Notes under the pieces: model-generated
Told to the model about the DNA's origin: nothing
Databases searched by the model: none
Seen by the model: only the letters and a program-made list of their open reading frames with translations
In this document: positions 5,513 through 9,011 of the stretch, piece by piece
Position numbering within the stretch: the stretch's first letter is position 1
How the letters are laid out: every line of letters begins with the position of its first letter
Program-made: the position numbers and the translations under genes
Assembly: GCA_030693105.1 (NCBI GenBank)
Contig: JAUYBK010000096.1
Coordinates: forward strand, 1 to 9,011
Direction: 5' to 3'
Length of the DNA: 9,011 bases
From: Methanobacteriaceae archaeon
Lineage (GTDB): Archaea > Methanobacteriota > Methanobacteria > Methanobacteriales > Methanobacteriaceae

Positions 5513-6204
5513 AAGAAAAAATTATAGGAGTACTAGCTTCCATCCCCCTAATTGCAGCCGCTACCATGTCCGATTCTTGTGCAGGAGGATGTCCTTATGG
5601 GCTGGTAAATGACCCCTTCCCGGGCCAGTGCGGACGCTATATAGACTTCAATGGAAACGGTGTATGTGACCTTTCCCAAGTTGGGGCAGCTACAAACACC
5701 CCCAGCTCATCATCAGATCAGACATCCTCACCCGACACTAGTTCTGATTCACTTAATGAAAATGTTGTTGACCATGGAAACTCCAATGGTAGTGATAACA
5801 TTACAGGCGTACCGGATTCAGGTTCTGGTGGATCGGACGGTGTTTCAGTTGGAATGGACGGACCTAACTACCACGTGCTGCCCATAAGCATTTTACTATT
5901 AGCAGCCTATTTAGGCACCTATTTCCTGTTCAAAAAAGGAATACTCAACCCCAAAACACACAAAAGAGTTTGGAACTTGCTGGTAACGGTTGGCTATGTT
6001 GGAGTGGGCATTACAGGAGTTTTACTGACCACCATGGTTAACTTGGGAATCAAGGCCTACAGCCAGGGAATAACTTTCTGGCACACTGAGATGGCAATTC
6101 TGATGGTGATTGGGACTTTGATCCACCTCCACATCTACCGAAAGCCATTCAAAAGAATGTTCAAGGTATTATTCAAGTGGAAATCAGCCCCTGCCAATAA
6201 ATGA
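5509..6204 (+). CDS. Secreted-domain membrane protein: signal peptide, Cys-rich calcium-loop motif, Ser/Gly linker, histidine-rich three-helix module
   Basis: With an AUA start the protein has 231 residues. Residues 1-20 (KEKIIGVLASIPLIAAAT) form a signal peptide or anchor. Residues 21-57 hold four cysteines (24, 28, 41, 53), a DPFPGQCGRY motif and DFNGNGVCDLSQ (46-57), which resembles a DxNxNG calcium loop. Residues 58-122 are a low-complexity Ser/Asp/Gly/Asn linker, typical of an extracellular stalk. Three helices follow (about 123-141, 154-177, 190-210), with basic KKG-KTHKR and a basic tail predicted inside. His151, 192, 206 and 208 match His33, 75, 89 and 91 of the preceding protein. This suggests heme or metal binding near the inner face and an external Cys domain able to pass electrons or sense redox state. 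From the ATG at 5566 alone the product has 212 residues and lacks the signal. The family is not firmly recognised. Confidence 0.72.
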   Translation: MKEKIIGVLASIPLIAAATMSDSCAGGCPYGLVNDPFPGQCGRYIDFNGNGVCDLSQVGAATNTPSSSSDQTSSPDTSSDSLNENVVDHGNSNGSDNITGVPDSGSGGSDGVSVGMDGPNYHVLPISILLLAAYLGTYFLFKKGILNPKTHKRVWNLLVTVGYVGVGITGVLLTTMVNLGIKAYSQGITFWHTEMAILMVIGTLIHLHIYRKPFKRMFKVLFKWKSAPANK

Positions 6205-6284
6205 AATACGGTGCCTCACAGATCAAAATAGAACGCATTATACCTCCTGAATCCATTGAATTATTAATCCACCACTCCCCATAG
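6201..6284 (+). CDS. Possible 27-codon ORF overlapping the preceding stop
   Basis: An ATG forms a 4-base ATGA overlap with the preceding stop and opens 27 codons, beginning MKYGASQIKIER and ending ELLIHHSP. Such overlaps often mark translational coupling, but no ribosome binding site is present and the peptide has no recognisable feature. It may be a chance frame or a remnant of a longer gene. Confidence 0.15.
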   Translation: MKYGASQIKIERIIPPESIELLIHHSP

Positions 6285-6326
6285 GATATATTCATAGTTC
6301 AAGAACGGTTGGGTTAGGTTAAGTAC

Positions 6327-6361
6327 GATAGATATATTCCATCTAAGGTTCAATATCTATC
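6327..6361. promoter_or_regulatory. Perfect 9-base inverted repeat over the regulator promoter (candidate autoregulatory operator)
   Basis: GATAGATAT (6327-6335) and ATATCTATC (6353-6361) are exact inverted repeats 17 bases apart. The left arm overlaps the TATA-like GATATATTC (6331-6339), and the right arm covers the predicted start site near 6357-6362. A dimeric winged-helix protein bound here would block TBP and polymerase. GATATATTC also occurs at 6285-6293, 46 bases upstream. Confidence 0.5.
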
Positions 6362-6403
6362 AGAAATTAAGCAATAATAGCCACAACCGATTTTGTGATA
6401 TTC

Positions 6404-6682
6404 ATGAAAAAACTACTCTGGTGGATAATAGCCGGTACCAAGGGCGGGGTCAACCGGGCCAGGATTATAGAATCCCTACACCAGAGACCATACAACGCAC
6501 ACCAACTTGCAGAAAAATTAGAACTGGACTACAAGACCGTGCGCCACCACATTAAGATTTTAGAACAAAACAAGATAATTTCATCTTCTGGTGAAAAATA
6601 CGGAACCATGTATTTTCTCTCCGCCCAGATGGATGAAAACTACGATATTTTCAAGGACATATGGGGTCAAATTAAAAAATAA
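6404..6682 (+). CDS. Winged helix-turn-helix transcriptional regulator (ArsR-like)
   Basis: The 92-residue protein is a single winged-helix domain. Helix 1 is around RARIIESL (18-25), the helix-turn-helix runs through NAHQLAEKLELDYKTVRHHIKILEQNKII (31-59), with DYKTVRHHIKIL as recognition helix, and the wing is around SSSGEKYGTMYFLS. It starts with KKLLWWIIAGTKGG, a preface common in archaeal one-domain regulators of this type. No metal-binding cysteine pair of ArsR or SmtB sensors is present, so the signal is unknown. The ATG at 6404 is preferred over the in-frame GTG at 6395, since GTGAT (6395-6399) serves as ribosome binding site. The gene lies 13 bases before a three-helix membrane protein gene, which is likely cotranscribed, and downstream of the operon with conserved histidines, a possible target. 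Confidence 0.82.
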   Translation: MKKLLWWIIAGTKGGVNRARIIESLHQRPYNAHQLAEKLELDYKTVRHHIKILEQNKIISSSGEKYGTMYFLSAQMDENYDIFKDIWGQIKK

Positions 6683-6695
6683 TTAGGTGATCTGG

Positions 6696-7061
6696 ATGAA
6701 TGATTCAGGAATTATAGGGCCAAACATGTCAGAACATGGATTTAGAGGAAGAATAAATAATGGATCGCCATTCGACGACCCTGGGCTCGCCACCATAGCC
6801 GCTTTGGTGGGATTAATTAACATCGCATTGCTCCTGGTAATGCTGGGTATTTACTTATCCAGCTACCGCAGACTCAAATCCAGATTTACCCTGGGATTGG
6901 TCTTTTTTGCCCTTCTCCTCATTCTTCAAAACGCCCTTTTTATTTTCTTTTTGATAATAAGTGAAGGTTTCAGGGGACCAGGAATGGGTGGGCCGGTTTT
7001 AAGTCTGAATATAATCCAATTTGGGGCATTAATAGTCCTTCTTAAAATAACCTGGGATTAA
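6696..7061 (+). CDS. Three-helix membrane protein paired with the regulator
   Basis: The 121-residue protein has a polar, Gly/Asn-rich N-terminal segment (1-30) and predicted helices at about 31-54, 64-88 and 101-118. SYRRLKSR (56-63) forms a basic cytoplasmic loop after the first helix, so the N terminus is outside. A Gly/Pro-rich loop (FRGPGMGGP) lies outside between helices 2 and 3. The ATG at 6696 follows AGGTGATC (6685-6692), the full archaeal anti-SD match; an in-frame GTG at 6687 lies inside that site and is rejected. Archaea often pair a one-domain winged-helix regulator with a small three-helix membrane protein whose first loop has this basic pattern, possibly as a membrane sensor. 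This is inference. No enzyme motif is visible. Confidence 0.72.
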   Translation: MNDSGIIGPNMSEHGFRGRINNGSPFDDPGLATIAALVGLINIALLLVMLGIYLSSYRRLKSRFTLGLVFFALLLILQNALFIFFLIISEGFRGPGMGGPVLSLNIIQFGALIVLLKITWD

Positions 7062-7083
7062 AAAGAAATATAAAAATAAAAAA
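7060..7083 (-). terminator. T-rich terminator after hisG
   Basis: On the minus strand, T-runs of 6, 5 and 5 (7083-7078, 7076-7072, 7064-7060) follow the hisG stop by about 45 bases. This is the oligo-U pattern used by archaeal RNA polymerase. It overlaps the stop of the convergent membrane protein gene. Confidence 0.6.
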
Positions 7084-7126
7084 TAGTGCCGTGACGATAT
7101 TAAACTATCATTACAGCTTTTAAAGT

Positions 7127-8116
7127 TTATTCTACGTACTGCTTAAGATTTTCCCGCACTATTGCGGATGCACCATAGCTTTTCACTGCCTGCAACATTT
7201 CTGGGAACTTATTTTTAGGTATCAGGACATTTATCTGGGAAAAGCTGGTTCCTTCTACCACCGTGGGCTCATCGGAGCAAAAACCGTTGGACAGCAAAAA
7301 TTCTTTCACTTTGCCTACTTTCTGGTTGGATATATTGAACTTGACATCAAAGAATTTTCTAGCCTTTATGGCACCGAATAACTGTTCAAATATCATTTGA
7401 GCCTTTTTAAGCTTATCTCCACTGCAACCCGGACCGGCATATAATCCAGCGCTGGACTCCATGATGGTTTCTATGATCTTCAAACCCGCCTTCCGGAGGC
7501 TGCTCCCGGTCTGGGTGTTGTCCACAATTAAATCTGCCCCTTTAGCAATGTAAACCTCGGTGGCCCCGTCGGAGTTGATAATCTGGACCATGTCATTTTC
7601 TCCATCCCACAATCCTCTTACTTGAACCAGCGGTGTGGTGTCTCCAAAGATTTCCTTGTATCCGTCATTTTCCATGAAATGCTGTTTGGTCAAGTTAGGA
7701 TACTCAGTAAAACACAATATAGGTGTTTTTCTGCCTTTATTGGCCCGGAAGAAATCATCAAGAGATCCGTAAGGAGCCTCAGTAGGCACTGCCACAATAA
7801 GTCGGGTCTGACCATAGTCTAAATCACCGATCTTGGTGGTAAACTCTTCTTCCAGGTTCACGGATTCTTCCCTTACCCAATCCTCACCAATGATAGCAAT
7901 GTCTAAGATTTGGCGATTGAGCTCAACTGGGGCGCTCTGGGGCCTGGTAAGGTATGCTTTGATTTCTGGATCGTTTAAGATGTCAATCTCATTTTCTTCC
8001 TTACCTGGCTCATAGCCCCGCACTTCGTAACCAGCATCAACAAATAATTGGTAAGTGTTTCCTCTGTTTACATTATTTAAGCTTCCCTTGGGAAGGCCAA
8101 GCACTATTTTCTTCAT
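7127..8116 (-). CDS. hisG: ATP phosphoribosyltransferase HisG (long form, with C-terminal regulatory domain)
   Basis: HisG joins ATP and PRPP to phosphoribosyl-ATP, the first step of histidine synthesis. Seen motifs are LPKGSL (8-13), [12 protein letters not shown] (55-66), [10 protein letters not shown] (72-81), [12 protein letters not shown] (136-147), GATEV (184-188) and the PRPP-loop region [19 protein letters not shown] (194-212). Residues about 250-329 match the ACT-like HisG_C domain ([34 protein letters not shown]), which binds histidine as feedback inhibitor. The length of 329 exceeds the usual 285-300; extra residues lie at about 36-50 and 158-180 (around [17 protein letters not shown]). 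It could be a second, divergent HisG. The ATG has no ribosome binding site, and a TATA box 25-32 bases upstream implies a leaderless mRNA. No other his gene is nearby. Confidence 0.85.
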   Translation of the reverse strand: MKKIVLGLPKGSLNNVNRGNTYQLFVDAGYEVRGYEPGKEENEIDILNDPEIKAYLTRPQSAPVELNRQILDIAIIGEDWVREESVNLEEEFTTKIGDLDYGQTRLIVAVPTEAPYGSLDDFFRANKGRKTPILCFTEYPNLTKQHFMENDGYKEIFGDTTPLVQVRGLWDGENDMVQIINSDGATEVYIAKGADLIVDNTQTGSSLRKAGLKIIETIMESSAGLYAGPGCSGDKLKKAQMIFEQLFGAIKARKFFDVKFNISNQKVGKVKEFLLSNGFCSDEPTVVEGTSFSQINVLIPKNKFPEMLQAVKSYGASAIVRENLKQYVE

Positions 8117-8140
8117 GATTTAAAACTAGAATTAAATTGT

Positions 8141-8148
8141 TATATAAA
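8141..8148 (-). promoter_or_regulatory. TATA box of hisG (leaderless promoter)
   Basis: The minus strand reads TTTATATA, a consensus archaeal TATA box, preceded by TGAAACA as a TFB-recognition element. It spans 25-32 bases before the A of the hisG ATG, the standard distance from TATA to the transcript start. The mRNA should begin at or within a few bases of the start codon. Confidence 0.75.
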
Positions 8149-8178
8149 TGTTTCAATTGCTAAAATAGGGGATTAGTC

Positions 8179-8189
8179 AAAAAAAAAAA
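8179..8189 (-). terminator. T11 terminator after mptE
   Basis: An uninterrupted run of 11 Ts on the minus strand lies 43 bases past the mptE stop and upstream of the hisG promoter. It is a strong oligo-U termination signal. The short palindrome TATCTAAGATA precedes it. Confidence 0.75.
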
Positions 8190-8231
8190 TAGTTATTTAT
8201 CTTAGATACTAAATCATAAATTCAGGGAATA

Positions 8232-8996
8232 TTAAGGAATATAATCCTCAAATTCTTCTAATAAAATGTCTTCAACACCCCTTAAACTTTCCCCACCAGA
8301 TATATTCCAAACCAGAACCTCTTCGTTCTCGGCCACCCACTCCACTAACTCCTTGGCATATTCCAGCTTCAACTGCTTTATCTGGTCAGCTTCAGCAATT
8401 TCCGAACCCAGTTCCGGCCGGGAGTATCTAGTAGTTACCTTTCCAAAGTCCATACCGGCCATTACTATGACCTTAACGCCCAGTTCCACTGCTAAAAACA
8501 CTGCTCGGTCACCGTCGGTGAATCCACCAAAGTTGTAGACGTGTTCTAAGGGGGTACTCTGGGTAGTTCCAATTACCCTACGAAGTTCATGAACGTGTTT
8601 TTTTATCTTAATAGAATTATCTCCGTGGGCGTGGACCACCATCACTGCCCCTGCCTGGTTGGCCTTAAAAATGCTCTCCATTTCCCCATCAAGATCAGTT
8701 ACCACTACATCGGGCACCACATCTTCTTCTAGAAGTGCTGTAGTGGCCCCATCAGCAGCTATAATCAGAAAATCATCCAACACTAAACTTTTTAGTTCAA
8801 CAATATTTCGTTTAAGAGAAGGGCCGGCCCCCAAGATAATGGCCTTTTCCTTCACCGGGATTTCATTCAAAGCTAAACTACCCTGAACATTTAATAATCT
8901 ATTCAAAAGTTCTGCAGACTCTTCATCATAATATCTACTAAATCCGAAGTCTTCCAGAATTTTTTCATACCACGTCATCCACTGGGATATATCCAT
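8232..8996 (-). CDS. mptE: 6-hydroxymethyl-7,8-dihydropterin pyrophosphokinase MptE (DUF115 family)
   Basis: MptE transfers diphosphate from ATP to 6-hydroxymethyl-7,8-dihydropterin, activating the pterin for tetrahydromethanopterin synthesis, the C1 carrier of methanogenesis. It is the archaeal replacement for bacterial FolK and belongs to the DUF115 family. The 254 residues show the family motifs in order: AIILGAGPSL (52-61), IIAADGATTALL (78-89), VVVTDLDG (97-104) with Asp101 and Asp103 placed for Mg2+, VHAHGDN (121-127), NFGGFTDGDRAVFLA (145-159) and VIVMAGMDFG (176-185). The start ATG at 8996 gives the expected N-terminal region WMTWYEKI; its ribosome binding site is not evident, and the promoter is cut off by the window edge, where ATATAA is seen at 9011-9006. 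A T11 terminator follows. The family is certain and the function well supported. Confidence 0.92.
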   Translation of the reverse strand: MDISQWMTWYEKILEDFGFSRYYDEESAELLNRLLNVQGSLALNEIPVKEKAIILGAGPSLKRNIVELKSLVLDDFLIIAADGATTALLEEDVVPDVVVTDLDGEMESIFKANQAGAVMVVHAHGDNSIKIKKHVHELRRVIGTTQSTPLEHVYNFGGFTDGDRAVFLAVELGVKVIVMAGMDFGKVTTRYSRPELGSEIAEADQIKQLKLEYAKELVEWVAENEEVLVWNISGGESLRGVEDILLEEFEDYIP

Positions 8997-9011
8997 ATGA
9001 ATAGGTTATAT

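Noticed and set aside
5379..5567. Minus-strand frame opposite the two histidine-rich genes
   Set aside because: It conflicts with the well-supported plus-strand pair and covers the signal-peptide region, which explains the hydrophobic character.
6395..6403. GTG start for the winged-helix regulator
   Set aside because: GTGAT here is better read as the ribosome binding site for the ATG at 6404, and the protein then starts at the family-typical KKLLWW.

Overview
The window reads as chromosomal DNA of a hydrogenotrophic methanogen of the Methanobacteriales, most like Methanobacterium. Four things point there: an MptE enzyme of tetrahydromethanopterin synthesis, an archaeal Orc1/Cdc6 next to archease and RtcB, TATA-box promoters with AT-rich spacers, and GGAGG/GGTGAT-type ribosome binding sites. 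From memory, the order Cdc6, archease, RtcB, MTA-phosphorylase family protein matches the Cdc6-2 neighbourhood of Methanothermobacter thermautotrophicus (around MTH1599 to MTH1596). I could not run a search to confirm this. There are no tRNA or rRNA genes, insertion sequences or CRISPR arrays, and no gene-free stretch reaches 300 bases.

Layout. Positions 1-316 (-) hold the N-terminal part of quinolinate synthase NadA, which runs off the left edge. Positions 515-3458 (-) hold archease, the tRNA ligase RtcB and a 5'-methylthioinosine phosphorylase-like enzyme. RtcB and the phosphorylase are 13 bases apart and surely form one operon. The 273-base gap between archease and RtcB contains its own promoter and a GC-rich island with mutually exclusive hairpins. 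A small single-helix membrane protein (3615-3803, +) converges on orc1/cdc6 (3813-4931, -).

Positions 5180-7061 (+) are the accessory-looking part. They hold two paralogous three-helix membrane proteins with four conserved histidines each, then a winged-helix regulator and a further three-helix membrane protein. The second paralogue carries a secreted, cysteine-rich domain with a calcium-loop-like motif. Its signal peptide is visible only if translation starts at an AUA codon overlapping the previous stop. The conserved histidines suggest heme b or metal binding, which would be notable in an order usually described as lacking cytochromes. Perfect inverted repeats lie upstream of the first gene and over the predicted promoter of the regulator.

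The right end (7127-8996, -) holds a HisG-type ATP phosphoribosyltransferase, apparently leaderless, and MptE, each followed by a T-rich terminator. Housekeeping functions therefore cover NAD, purine salvage, tRNA splicing and repair, replication initiation, histidine and C1-carrier synthesis. The plus-strand block at 5180-7061 is the best candidate for an undescribed membrane redox or sensing system.
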